From Gemmatimonas groenlandica (lineage in GTDB: Bacteria > Gemmatimonadota > Gemmatimonadetes > Gemmatimonadales > Gemmatimonadaceae), in NCBI RefSeq assembly GCF_013004105.1, contig NZ_CP053085.1, positions 3,782,001-3,846,000 of the forward strand: 64,000 nucleotides of DNA. The letters run 5' to 3'. Below, in pieces: positions 8,375 to 19,186 of this stretch. How positions within the stretch are numbered: the first letter of the stretch is position 1; each line of letters starts with the position of its first letter. The notes beneath the pieces were generated by a model. That model saw only the letters and a program-made list of their open reading frames with translations, did not search any database and was not told the origin of the DNA. The position numbers and the translations under genes were made by a program.

Positions 8375-9355
8375 ATGACCTCGCCACGCCTTGCAATCCA
8401 CGACCGTATGGTCGAGCTCGCCGACGCCACCCGGTGTCGGCTGCTTTCGGCGTTGGAGCGGCAGGAACTGACCGTCGGCGAACTGGCCACCGCCCTGCAA
8501 CTGCCGCAGAGCACGGTGAGTCGGCATCTCAAGATACTGGCCGACGAAGAATGGATCGCCTCGCGGGCTGAAGGGGCGAGCCGATGGTATCGCCGGAATC
8601 CGCAGCTCGACGCCGACATGCGGGCCCTTTGGGACATCGTCCGATCGGCCGTCGGCAGCACGCCGGCGGCGCTCCAGGACGCCGCCCGGATCGATGCAGT
8701 GATCTCGGCCCGACGCGCCGGCACGCAGGCGTTCTTCGCCACCGCCAGCGCGGAATGGGATGCGCTGCGCAACGACATGTTCGGCGCGCGCGCTGACCTG
8801 AGCGCGGCGCTCGCGCTCCTCGATGAGTCAGTGATCATCGGCGATCTGGGCTGCGGCACCGGTGCCCTCGCCGCCGCGCTGGCCCCGCACGTGGCGCACG
8901 TGCATGCCATCGATGCTTCACCGGCCATGTTGTCGTCGGCCTCTTCGCGATTGGCCGCGTACAGCAACGTGACGCTCAGTGAGGGAACGCTCGAAGCGTT
9001 GCCCTTGGGCGACGCCTCTCTCGACGCGGCCGTGTTGATGCTGGTCCTGCACCATGTGGCCGATCCGCAGCGTGCGCTGCGCGATGTCCGACGCGTGCTC
9101 CGCCCCAACGGGCGCCTGCTCATTGCCGATATGCGCCCGCACGCGCAGGAGCGCTATCGCGAGCAGATGGGTCACGTGTGGCTCGGCTTCGATCCGCTCG
9201 AACTGACGTCGTGGCTGCACGACGCCGGCTTTACCGACGTTCGCTATGTCCCGCTACCGGTGGATCCCGACGCCACCGGCCCCGCGTTGTTTTCCGCCAC
9301 GGCGCGCTGCGCTGTGGGTTCCCGTTCCGACTCTTCTCTCAGGATTCATAGGTAA
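8375..9355 (+). CDS. SahR-like regulator: ArsR-type HTH fused to a SAM-methyltransferase fold
   Basis: 326 residues. Residues 1-75 are an ArsR/SmtB winged helix (LTVGELATALQLPQSTVSRH). Residues about 120-290 are a class I methyltransferase fold with motif I at about 157-166 (DLGCGTGALA). This fusion is the architecture of SahR, which represses S-adenosylhomocysteine hydrolase and methionine-cycle genes and is released by binding S-adenosylhomocysteine. The stop codon directly abuts the ATG of ahcY, the expected SahR target, which strongly supports this role over a free-standing methyltransferase. No metal-site cysteines are seen in the HTH part. No clear Shine-Dalgarno sequence precedes the ATG. 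Confidence 0.82.
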   Translation: MTSPRLAIHDRMVELADATRCRLLSALERQELTVGELATALQLPQSTVSRHLKILADEEWIASRAEGASRWYRRNPQLDADMRALWDIVRSAVGSTPAALQDAARIDAVISARRAGTQAFFATASAEWDALRNDMFGARADLSAALALLDESVIIGDLGCGTGALAAALAPHVAHVHAIDASPAMLSSASSRLAAYSNVTLSEGTLEALPLGDASLDAAVLMLVLHHVADPQRALRDVRRVLRPNGRLLIADMRPHAQERYREQMGHVWLGFDPLELTSWLHDAGFTDVRYVPLPVDPDATGPALFSATARCAVGSRSDSSLRIHR

Positions 9356-10846
<1,491 letters not shown>

Positions 10847-11002
10847 GACCGCGGTGGGAACCGTGTGGACGGCACGGGAAGCTATTGGGTGCGAACGTGG
10901 GTGAGACTGGTGGAAGCGGCGTTACCTCGGGTGAGGTGGCGCCGCTTTTGGCAGGCGGGTCGTGCGGTCGCGGGGGTGTGGTACGGGAGTTAGGATACGG
11001 AC

Positions 11003-12571
11003 ATGATCGTCATGACGCGGCTTCGCTCTGTGACAATGCTGGTGGCGCGCGTGGCGTCGCTTCTCGTCCTGCCGCTGGCTTCCAGGCACTGGCTTTACTC
11101 GACCGCACTCGGTGCCATACTGTTGGCGCTACCGGCACGCACTACCCAGAGTCAGGCGCTTACTGAAAAACCGGCCACCGGCAAACTCCGTGGCGTCGCC
11201 TACGACAGTGTGCGGGCGCGACCGCTGCCACTGGCCACGATTCAGTTGGTGAGTGCCACCGACCCGAGCAGCGCTCGCGAGCTGCATACTGACAGTCTCG
11301 GACGATTCAGCGCCGACAGTTTGCCGCCCGGCTCATGGATTGTGGGCGCCACGCACCCGTGGCTGGACTCACTCGCCGTCGATCAGTTGGCCGTGCAGGT
11401 CGATGTGAAGGCGAAAGGCACCACGCGGGCGTTGATCGCCGTGCCGTCGGCGCGCGCGCTCGTGGCCCGCGTCTGCGGAGAGCAGGTGGCGCGCGACTCG
11501 TCGGGATACGTACACGGGCTTGTCCGTCGCGCGAGTAACCTGGGTGTCGGTGCTCCAGGCACCGTGCGCGTAGAGTGGCTCGAGCTGACGCTCACGAAGG
11601 AGCGGATGGAACGCTCCATCGAGGGCGTGGAAGTACAGTCTACGTCGGACGGACGCTACGTCGCCTGTGGCGTTCCACTTGGCGGCGCACTGCGGGTGCG
11701 CAGCTGGACCGGAAACGACTCGACCGGCGTACTGGACGTTGCACTGGCGCCGCATGGCATTGGGCGGCTCGATCTGGCGATCGGCGAGGCGCAACGCACG
11801 ACGGTCTCGATTCCCGGAGAGACCGATTCATCCAACGCGACGGCAGCCGACTCAATGGCGCCCATGGAGATCGAGGTGCTGCGCGGAGCCGGCAGCATAC
11901 AGGGCGTGATTCGTTCAGTCGCGAGCGGCAGCAGCAATCCACCGCTGGCCAATGCGCGCGTCACCGTGTGGGGGACTGGACTCGAGGTGCGGAGCGCGAA
12001 CAATGGCCGATTTGCGATGAGCGGACTGCCCACCGGCAGTTACATCGTGGAAACCGTCGCCATCGGCTATCAGCCGGTGCGCGAGGTGGTCGAGCTGCGT
12101 GCTGACGCTACGGTGACCGTCGAGACGCGCCTCGAACGCCTGCTCATGCTCGACACCGTGCAGGTGCGCGCACTACGGCGGCGTGCACTGGGCCCGAGCA
12201 TTGCTGGATTCGAGGAGCGTCGGCAACGCGGCTTCGGCAAATTTCTCGGACCGGAGGAGCTCGACCGCCGCGTCGCTTCGCAGGCGTCCGACCTGCTCCG
12301 CATGATCGCCGGCGTGCGCATCGTGCCCGGCCCCGACGGGTATCGCGTGCTGCTGCGCGGAGATTTCAAAGGCTCGTGCGCGCCGACCATGTTCCTTGAT
12401 GGCATGCGCATTCTCGACATGGGCGGCGTAAACAGCATCAACTCGTACGTGTCGCCGATGGAGATCCGTGCGATCGAGGTGTACGTGAGTGGCGCCGCGA
12501 CGCCACCAGAATTCTCGAATGGCTTGAGCACCTGCGGCAGCATCGTGATCTGGACCGGGGCGCGTCGTTAG
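11003..12571 (+). CDS. Secreted carboxypeptidase-regulatory-like / TonB-plug-like protein without barrel
   Basis: 522 residues with an N-terminal hydrophobic signal region (about 25-50). A carboxypeptidase-regulatory-like beta-sandwich follows at about 60-130. A second similar domain at about 300-375 contains NARVTVWGTGLEVRSANNGR and the typical GSYIVETVAIGYQP. The C-terminal part at about 400-520 resembles a TonB plug (SDLLRMIAGVRIVPGPDGYR and FLDGMRI), but the beta-barrel is missing. Such barrel-less plug proteins are frequent in Gemmatimonadota and Bacteroidota-like genomes; function unknown, presumably envelope-associated. Its stop codon overlaps the stop of the convergent TonB-receptor gene by several bases. 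Confidence 0.75.
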   Translation: MIVMTRLRSVTMLVARVASLLVLPLASRHWLYSTALGAILLALPARTTQSQALTEKPATGKLRGVAYDSVRARPLPLATIQLVSATDPSSARELHTDSLGRFSADSLPPGSWIVGATHPWLDSLAVDQLAVQVDVKAKGTTRALIAVPSARALVARVCGEQVARDSSGYVHGLVRRASNLGVGAPGTVRVEWLELTLTKERMERSIEGVEVQSTSDGRYVACGVPLGGALRVRSWTGNDSTGVLDVALAPHGIGRLDLAIGEAQRTTVSIPGETDSSNATAADSMAPMEIEVLRGAGSIQGVIRSVASGSSNPPLANARVTVWGTGLEVRSANNGRFAMSGLPTGSYIVETVAIGYQPVREVVELRADATVTVETRLERLLMLDTVQVRALRRRALGPSIAGFEERRQRGFGKFLGPEELDRRVASQASDLLRMIAGVRIVPGPDGYRVLLRGDFKGSCAPTMFLDGMRILDMGGVNSINSYVSPMEIRAIEVYVSGAATPPEFSNGLSTCGSIVIWTGARR

Positions 12572-15500
12572 TCGCCACCCCGGTTGATCTGCATCTGCGT
12601 CGGTCCGTTCGCCTCGCCCGCCACGCGCGGGCGATTGTGCACCAGCGGCACCGGATTGCCGAATTGCCACTGCGAATTCTTGCGATCTTCGGCGGATACT
12701 TCCGACATGCGCTGCAGGAAGGGGAGCAGCGCCTTCTGTTGTGGCGTGACGATGGTGTCCATGATGTCTACCTGCGACCAGAAGATCGGCCAGTACAACT
12801 TGGTGGTGGCTTGTACGCTGTCGAGCGCCGCCTTGCCTGCCACCCCTTCGGGTTGCACGGCGAGGAAGTCGCCGAGCGCCTTGTAGATGACGCGGACCTT
12901 GGCGGAGTACAGTGAGTCGGCCTTCAACAAGGCGTCGATCTGCGGCTTGGTGAGAAACAAGGAGTCGCTCTCGCCCAGGATCATGCGATGTACGTTCGAC
13001 GTGTTGCGCAGATAGAGCGCGGCGATCGAGTCGGTGCTGCGACGCTGCCACGTGTTCTTGGCCACGCGCACCGGCTCCAGGGCCCGTCGCAATTGCTGCA
13101 TGTCGTACGGCACGGACAGATCGACCGAGAAGTCGAGCGTGACGCGGAACGGCTGCCGCGACAGCGTGCGAAAGGCACGGGTGTCACCGAAGCGCGGATT
13201 CACGTCGTAGCGGAACTGCTGCGTGGCCGCGTTGAAGCCCTTGGGCAGCAGCAATACCGGATCGGGCGTCGCCCGCGTGCCCCAGCCGCGGAGTCCATTC
13301 GCGCCGTGCAACGCCTGATCGAGTCCGGCCAGCGGGTTCTCGAGCACGATGTTGGCCGTGATGCGTCGTCCCGACGGACGCCAGTTGATGCGCGGCTGAA
13401 TCTGCATGTTGAGCTGCTGCGTCCACGAGCCACGGCAGCTCATACGACCGGCCACGGTGCCCTGCTGTGCCTCGAGACATTCGCGCACATTGGCGGGAGC
13501 GGCCGACAGCAGCGCGCGCATCTGCGCCGCCGTGCTCGCGTCACTCTCGGTCGCGGGATTGGGCACGAAGGCGCGGTCATTGGCGCGCCCGTCGCCGTTG
13601 ATGTCACTGCGTACGATCGGGGTGAACGGCAATCCCGACTGCAGTCGGCCGAACAGCGTAATCGTACCGATCTTGGGGAGCCCGATACCACCTTGAACCA
13701 CCAGCGCGTGCCGTGCGTCGTTCGGGCCGGTGCCCCATTCCGTCACGCGCGGGTCACCAAAGCCACCGCCGTCGAATCCGCGATACTGCTGACGCACCTG
13801 CTGCAGCGTGTATGATGCCGACGTGTAGAACTGCACGCGTGGACGGAAGCGGAACACATCGGGGGCGATCGTCCCGGTGATCTGTCCACCGTAGCCGCGC
13901 AGGTCGCTGGTGCGCAGCGCCACGCGTCCGAAGGCGTTGCTGATGCGCGACTCACCCGCTGACACCGAGCCCGTGTTGGGATCGATCGCCCCGGTGCTCA
14001 CGAATATCGGGCGGCTGTTCTCGCCCGGCAGTGTGAAACGCGACACACCGGCGAAGTTGGCGTCGAGCGTGCTGGGTTGCGAGAGATCGTACGAGCCGAG
14101 CGCGTCCACTTTCACCATCACCTTCCGGATGTTGGTGGCCCAGTTCAACGACGCGCGCCAACTGCGCGGCACATCGAACCCGCGATCCACCAGCGTGACG
14201 CTCGGCGCGCGTTCGGAGAGCGCCCCGGAGCCGTCGGCACAGGCGCTGGGCAGCGTCGCCGATCCGTTCGACAGGGCCTCCCAGTCGGGCACGGGAATCG
14301 ACGCGCCCACGCATGACAGCGACAGCGTGCTGCCGGCAATGCCGGCGCCAGCGACGGCATCGGCCAGCATGCCCGGCTTGTACAGGTCGCGGAACTCGCC
14401 GATACCGCCGCGAATGAAGCCGAGACTCTGCCGGTAGAATACGCCAATCGGGCTCTGATTCGTGCCGTTGCCGTTGTCCTTGGCGCGTGAGTAGGTGTAA
14501 GAGAAGCCCACGCGCGGCGACAGGTGCACGCGCGCCGGCGCGAGGCCGGTAGTGACGCCGAGTGCCTGCTCGAGCGCGCTGTTGGTGGGCGGCGCATCGC
14601 CGAACGCGTTCATCTCGACGCGCGCGCCGTACAGCATGCTGAAGTAGCGCGTCGGATTCCACTGATGCGCCAGTGCGACCGCGCCATTGTAGGTGGTGGC
14701 ACTGCGCGTGGGCTGTACCAAGGTGCGCGAGTACGAGGACGGACGATTGCCGGCGAAATCGGCCAGCGAGTTGAACGTGTACTGCCCGAGTGCGTTGGGC
14801 ATCCCTTCCTGTCGCAGACCATCAACGCGTCCCCACGCCTGCGTCTTGAAGCGGTGCTTGGTGCCCTGCGCATTCCACACCATCTCGTTGGAGCCTTCCA
14901 GCGTCCACTTGCTGTCGTCGACGGCGAGAAACGGATTGCCGCCCAGTGAAAGCGCGACGACATCGCTGGTGGCCGCATCGGAGCTGGAACGGGCCAGCAC
15001 CGTGGCACCGGGAAGGTTCACGTACGGCGATGTCTGCTCGCGCACGGAGCTGATGGCCAGGCGGTTCTGCATGAGCGTGCGGTAACCAGCGCCCATGAAT
15101 TGGCTGTGCAGGAACTGTGCGCCGATGGTGCGCTGCTGCTGTTTGCCACCGGCGGCCGGCGCCACGAGCGGACCGAAGGCCAGCGCACCTTCCTTGTTGC
15201 TCGACGCGTACGTGGTCAGCGTGAGCGTGCGGAGCGAATCGCGGATGTCATCGATGCGACCGAGCCACGTGATGTTGTCCTGCTGTCGCGCGCTGGGAAT
15301 GCCGCCGCCCGACAACGGCAGGCCAACCGCATTGGCCACTTGCAACACACGTCGCGCGGAGTCGGGCGAAAGGCCGGCGCGTCGCAGCGCATCGGCGTCG
15401 CCTCCCAGCAACGTGGACGGATCGCTCACCGTGCGGCCCACATCGAGTGCGATGTTGTACGTGAGCACGCGGGTGATCGCTTCGCCATCGGCACCGACGC

Positions 15501-16320
15501 TCCCGCGGAATCCGCCGTTCACGAGGCCCAGCGAACGACCCACCTTATCCGTGAGCTGCAGCTGCGGCGCGTTGAGCGTGAGAAACGCGTTACGATTCTG
15601 AAAGTCGCGGGAGCCTGAGCCCAGTCGCACATCGATGTTGGCGCCGGCGAAACCACCGCGTGTGGGATCGAAGGTCGCGCCGGTGACGCGCATCTCGGTG
15701 CGTGCAGCCCGTGGCAACGAGCCACCGGGAATCGCCATGCCGTTCAGCGTGGTCAGATTCGATCCCACGCCCGACCCGAGCATGGTCGGTCCGCCGGCGG
15801 TGAGCGTGACACCGGGGATTGTGCCGGCCATCGCCCCCAGATCGCCCGCGGCGTTCACGCTGACCCGACCGGCGACGCCATTGGCCCACTGCTCGCTGGC
15901 TCCCGTTTCGGCCTGATAGGGTGACGCAATGGTCGCGCTGGCGCGCACAGGTTTGGCGGCCGTCACTTTCACCGCGGCCAGCATGGCCAGGTCACGTCCC
16001 ATGGTGAAATCGGCCACCAGCTCGCGTTCACTGCCGAGTCGCTGAATGCGACGCCGGGCCGTGCGGAAGCCGAGCGATGCGACGTTCACCAGATAGTCGC
16101 CGGTGCCCTGTTCGAACCGGCTGCTATACCGGCCAGCAGAATCGGTAACCGTACTCTGCACCAGGCGGTCGGGGCCGCGCGTGATCACCACGGAAGCGCC
16201 GACGAGGGCGCGGCTGGAGTCGTCCAGCACGCGGCCACGGACGATGTCGGCACTCTGGGCGCGCACGGCGCCGACCGCGAGCAGCAGCATCGCTGCGACA
16301 TTGAGGGGAAGGAATCTCAT
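12568..16320 (-). CDS. Large TonB-dependent-receptor-like outer-membrane protein with carboxypeptidase-regulatory domain
   Basis: 1250 residues from the ATG giving MRFLPLNVAAMLLLAVGAVRA, a clean signal peptide; an upstream in-frame ATG adds a non-signal extension and was rejected. Residues about 25-110 are a carboxypeptidase-regulatory-like domain. About 130-260 is plug-like, with GAMAGTIPGVTLTAGGPTML. The remainder has the alternating pattern of an outer-membrane barrel. The last 180 residues form a helical tail (PQIDALLKADSLYSAKVRVI) not usual in classic receptors. Likely role: uptake of a large substrate across the outer membrane; substrate unknown. Convergent with the previous gene with overlapping stops (TTAG). 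Confidence 0.8.
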   Translation of the reverse strand: MRFLPLNVAAMLLLAVGAVRAQSADIVRGRVLDDSSRALVGASVVITRGPDRLVQSTVTDSAGRYSSRFEQGTGDYLVNVASLGFRTARRRIQRLGSERELVADFTMGRDLAMLAAVKVTAAKPVRASATIASPYQAETGASEQWANGVAGRVSVNAAGDLGAMAGTIPGVTLTAGGPTMLGSGVGSNLTTLNGMAIPGGSLPRAARTEMRVTGATFDPTRGGFAGANIDVRLGSGSRDFQNRNAFLTLNAPQLQLTDKVGRSLGLVNGGFRGSVGADGEAITRVLTYNIALDVGRTVSDPSTLLGGDADALRRAGLSPDSARRVLQVANAVGLPLSGGGIPSARQQDNITWLGRIDDIRDSLRTLTLTTYASSNKEGALAFGPLVAPAAGGKQQQRTIGAQFLHSQFMGAGYRTLMQNRLAISSVREQTSPYVNLPGATVLARSSSDAATSDVVALSLGGNPFLAVDDSKWTLEGSNEMVWNAQGTKHRFKTQAWGRVDGLRQEGMPNALGQYTFNSLADFAGNRPSSYSRTLVQPTRSATTYNGAVALAHQWNPTRYFSMLYGARVEMNAFGDAPPTNSALEQALGVTTGLAPARVHLSPRVGFSYTYSRAKDNGNGTNQSPIGVFYRQSLGFIRGGIGEFRDLYKPGMLADAVAGAGIAGSTLSLSCVGASIPVPDWEALSNGSATLPSACADGSGALSERAPSVTLVDRGFDVPRSWRASLNWATNIRKVMVKVDALGSYDLSQPSTLDANFAGVSRFTLPGENSRPIFVSTGAIDPNTGSVSAGESRISNAFGRVALRTSDLRGYGGQITGTIAPDVFRFRPRVQFYTSASYTLQQVRQQYRGFDGGGFGDPRVTEWGTGPNDARHALVVQGGIGLPKIGTITLFGRLQSGLPFTPIVRSDINGDGRANDRAFVPNPATESDASTAAQMRALLSAAPANVRECLEAQQGTVAGRMSCRGSWTQQLNMQIQPRINWRPSGRRITANIVLENPLAGLDQALHGANGLRGWGTRATPDPVLLLPKGFNAATQQFRYDVNPRFGDTRAFRTLSRQPFRVTLDFSVDLSVPYDMQQLRRALEPVRVAKNTWQRRSTDSIAALYLRNTSNVHRMILGESDSLFLTKPQIDALLKADSLYSAKVRVIYKALGDFLAVQPEGVAGKAALDSVQATTKLYWPIFWSQVDIMDTIVTPQQKALLPFLQRMSEVSAEDRKNSQWQFGNPVPLVHNRPRVAGEANGPTQMQINRGGD

Positions 16321-16382
16321 GTCGCATACGACGCCACGTGGGACGAATTGGTTGCACTGCTTCGCCGATGCTAGCTTACGGA

Positions 16383-17186
16383 ATGCCTCGATCAACGGCT
16401 TCTGCGTGTGCGTGCTTTCCGTCGTTGCCGTCGTTGATGACGGTCTGTCTCATGGCGTCGGTCCTGGTGGTGACCACGGGTGCTCCGCTCGTCGCGCAGC
16501 AGACGCTCGCGGTCCCGGCGCCCACAGTTCAGGCCGTCTTGGTCGCGCCCGGCGATTCCACGCTGCGCGGCGACCGCATTCTGGCCGACTCGGTGCAGTA
16601 CTCGCTGATCGCCTATCGCGGCGCCCAGCAGCAGATGCTGGGCACGGCGGTCGACGTGGTGAAGCTCGAGATGCGTGGCGACGTGCCGGTGATTCATCGC
16701 ATCCTCACCGTTTCGCCGGGTCGCGCGCCGCTGATCGACTCCACCGTGACGGACGCGCGCACGTTGGCGCCGCGTCGTCACCGCAACGTGTCGTCGTCGC
16801 GACTGATCTCGATCGATTTCAACGGCAAACGTGTGAAAGGATCGATCGGTCCGGTCGACGTGCCGTCACTGCCGGTCGATACCACGCTGGCGATCGCGCC
16901 GTTCGATTCGGGGAACTGGGATTTGATCGTGCGTTCGCTGCCGCTGGAGAAAGGCTACGCCGCGCGCTTTCGCGTCTATGACACCGATAGTGGTCTGCGC
17001 GAGTATCGCATCGAGGTCACCGGCAGTGCCACGGTGCTCGGCGAAGACGCGCACGTGGTGATCTTTACTCTGGCGCCGAAGCGCGAATCGGTGGTGTGGA
17101 TCGGCAAGGCGTCACGCCGGTTGCTGCAGGTGGAGACGCTGATCGATGCGAACACGATGCTGCGGCAGGTGCGTCAGGAGCGGTAG
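16383..17186 (+). CDS. Secreted hypothetical protein (DUF3108-like beta protein)
   Basis: About 267 residues. The N-terminus holds a hydrophobic signal segment ending near APLVAQQ. The mature part is beta-rich and contains RAPLIDSTVTDARTLAPRRH and RLLQVETLIDANTMLRQVRQ, patterns seen in lipoprotein-like DUF3108/outer-membrane lipid-handling folds, so the protein is probably periplasmic. The start is uncertain: ATG at 16383 is preceded by ACGGA, whereas ATG at 16437 would give a tighter signal peptide. It is divergent from the large receptor gene, 62 bp apart. I do not recognise a specific function. Confidence 0.6.
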   Translation: MPRSTASACACFPSLPSLMTVCLMASVLVVTTGAPLVAQQTLAVPAPTVQAVLVAPGDSTLRGDRILADSVQYSLIAYRGAQQQMLGTAVDVVKLEMRGDVPVIHRILTVSPGRAPLIDSTVTDARTLAPRRHRNVSSSRLISIDFNGKRVKGSIGPVDVPSLPVDTTLAIAPFDSGNWDLIVRSLPLEKGYAARFRVYDTDSGLREYRIEVTGSATVLGEDAHVVIFTLAPKRESVVWIGKASRRLLQVETLIDANTMLRQVRQER

Positions 17187-17265
17187 TCGTCGCGGCGGCT
17201 GAAAAATTGCGCTGCTGGTTGGCCGAGCGCGAGGCAGAGCCACGTACGAGCACAGAGGAGCCCAG

Positions 17266-17946
17266 GTGCACGAGGAGTCGACGATCGGAACGGGCGTGCG
17301 GGATCGTGTCGCCCACATGCGGGCGGGTACGCGCATCGCGTGGGCACTGGCCGTGAGCGTGGTCACGCTGGCGCTGCTGCCGCCGCGGTTGACGATCGAG
17401 CTGCGCGCGGTGGCGGCATGGGATGCCTTCGCCGCTACCGCCTTGCTGTCCACCTGGTTCACGATTCTCACGCTGCGACCGGCGCAGATTCACGCCTCGG
17501 CCCGGCGCGAGGACCCGAGTCGCGCCGCCTCGCTCGTGCTGGTGCTGATGGGCGCCGGAGCCTCGCTGCTGGCGGTGTTGCTGCTCTTGAAGGCCAGCGC
17601 GCAGTTGGATGCCATCCTGCTGGCGCTGTCGGCCGTTGCATTGGCGTGGACGTTGATTCACACGGTGTTCACGGTGCGCTACGCGCATCTGTATCACGAT
17701 GGATCACCCACAGCTGTGGCCGAGGAGGGACCGCTCGACTTCCCGGGCGCGGAGGGCCTGCCCGACTATCTCGACTTCGCCTACTTCGCGTTCGTGGTGG
17801 GCATGACCGCGCAAACGTCCGACGTCTCGATTCGCGGTCGGCGTATCCGTCGCACGGCGCTCCTGCACGGCGTCATTTCCTGGGTGTTCAACACCGCTGT
17901 CGTGGCGCTGCTGATCAGCGTGCTAGGATCGGTGATTGGTGCATAG
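17266..17946 (+). CDS. DUF1345 membrane protein
   Basis: 226 residues with about five transmembrane helices and the family signature GLPDYLDFAYFAFVVGMTAQ plus TSDVSIRGRRIRR. The protein starts at GTG, preceded by AGGAG at good distance. Function of the family is unknown. The last codons overlap the GTG start of the next gene, so the flavin oxidoreductase is translationally coupled to it. Confidence 0.88.
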   Translation: MHEESTIGTGVRDRVAHMRAGTRIAWALAVSVVTLALLPPRLTIELRAVAAWDAFAATALLSTWFTILTLRPAQIHASARREDPSRAASLVLVLMGAGASLLAVLLLLKASAQLDAILLALSAVALAWTLIHTVFTVRYAHLYHDGSPTAVAEEGPLDFPGAEGLPDYLDFAYFAFVVGMTAQTSDVSIRGRRIRRTALLHGVISWVFNTAVVALLISVLGSVIGA

Positions 17947-19180
17947 CACGGGCTCGGTGACCACGCACCGCCGACTGCGGCGCGGGCGTTCCCTGTGGGC
18001 GGACTCCCGCGGAATCGTCGTGCCGCATACGCCGCTGCCGGCGAACGGCATGCGGGAGATTATCGACGATGTCGTGGTGGTCGGCACCGGCATCAGCGGC
18101 GCGCTCGTGGCACACGCGTTGATCGAGGCCGGACGCTCGGTGACGATGCTCGATCGACGACCGCCGATGACGGGTAGCACGCTGGCATCGACGGCCTTGC
18201 TGCAATTCGAGATCGATCTGCCGTTGCACCGACTGGCGCGACAGGTCGGCTGGCCGCGCGCGCGCCGCGCCTACCAGCGATCGGTGCGGGCGGTGCAGGA
18301 TCTGACGGCGCTCGTGCGCCGCGAGGGGATTCGTTGTGCGTTCGGCGCCCGGGAGAGTCTGTATCTTGCCGGCGACGCGTATGGCGCCCGCGCGCTGGCG
18401 GTCGAAGTCGACGCGCGCGAGAAGGCGGGAGTCCCCGGTGAGTTTCTACCGGCCAGCGAGGTGCGTTCTCGCTACGGGATCGCGCGAACCGGCGCGATCG
18501 TGAGCGCGGGGTCGGCCACCGCCGATCCTGCGCAACTCACCGCTGGCGTGCTGCGACGTATCGTGTCGCGCAGCGGGCGGATCTGGTCGGGCGTGAACGT
18601 TACCGGCGTCGACAGCAGCCTACACGGCGTGGAGCTGTCTACCGAGCAGGGCCAACGGGTGTTCGCCAATCAGGTGGTGTTCTGCACGGGATACGAAACC
18701 CCTACGCACGTACCCACGCGTGATCATCGCATCCATTCCACCTGGGCCGTGGCGAGCGCACCGAACGCGGCATTCCCGGCGTGGCTGGCGCGCACGGTGG
18801 TGTGGGAGGCCTCTGATCCGTATCTGTACCTGCGCACGACCGCCGACGGCCGACTGATTGCCGGCGGACATGACGAGGAAGCGGCGAGCGCTTACACGGT
18901 GACGCATCGTATTGCGGCGAAGGCGCGCGCGATTCAACACGACGTCCACGCGCTGCTGCCCGACACCAGATTCCGTGTGAGTCACGCGTGGGGTGGTGCC
19001 TTCGGCGAGTCCACCACGGCGTTGCCGCTGATTGACCGATTGCCCGACACGCGACACACCTGGGTGGTCGCGGGCTTCGGCGGCAACGGCATCACCTACA
19101 GCATGATCGCGGCGCAGGTGATCGCGGCCGCCCTTCAGGGCGCGCGCGATCCTGATGCCGGGTTGTTCATCCTGCGCTGA
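17939..19180 (+). CDS. FAD-dependent oxidoreductase of the D-amino-acid-oxidase (DAO) family
   Basis: About 413 residues. The Rossmann dinucleotide motif VVVVGTGISGALVAHAL lies at about 43-60, followed by the acidic residue in VTMLDRR that binds the FAD ribose. The C-terminal WVVAGFGGNGITYSMIAAQV is the usual second FAD contact. The GTG start overlaps the end of the DUF1345 gene; an ATG at 18050 (MREIIDDVVV) is an alternative that would remove a 37-residue, Arg-rich extension. Substrate unknown: DAO-fold enzymes oxidise amines or amino acids. It ends 6 bp from the convergent BLUF gene. Confidence 0.85.
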   Translation: MHSTGSVTTHRRLRRGRSLWADSRGIVVPHTPLPANGMREIIDDVVVVGTGISGALVAHALIEAGRSVTMLDRRPPMTGSTLASTALLQFEIDLPLHRLARQVGWPRARRAYQRSVRAVQDLTALVRREGIRCAFGARESLYLAGDAYGARALAVEVDAREKAGVPGEFLPASEVRSRYGIARTGAIVSAGSATADPAQLTAGVLRRIVSRSGRIWSGVNVTGVDSSLHGVELSTEQGQRVFANQVVFCTGYETPTHVPTRDHRIHSTWAVASAPNAAFPAWLARTVVWEASDPYLYLRTTADGRLIAGGHDEEAASAYTVTHRIAAKARAIQHDVHALLPDTRFRVSHAWGGAFGESTTALPLIDRLPDTRHTWVVAGFGGNGITYSMIAAQVIAAALQGARDPDAGLFILR

Positions 19181-19186
19181 CGCCGT

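Noticed and set aside
10847-11002. S-adenosylhomocysteine riboswitch or terminator after ahcY
   Set aside because: Only a weak CCGTG/CACGG hairpin without a T run was found, and SAH riboswitches lie upstream of, not behind, ahcY.
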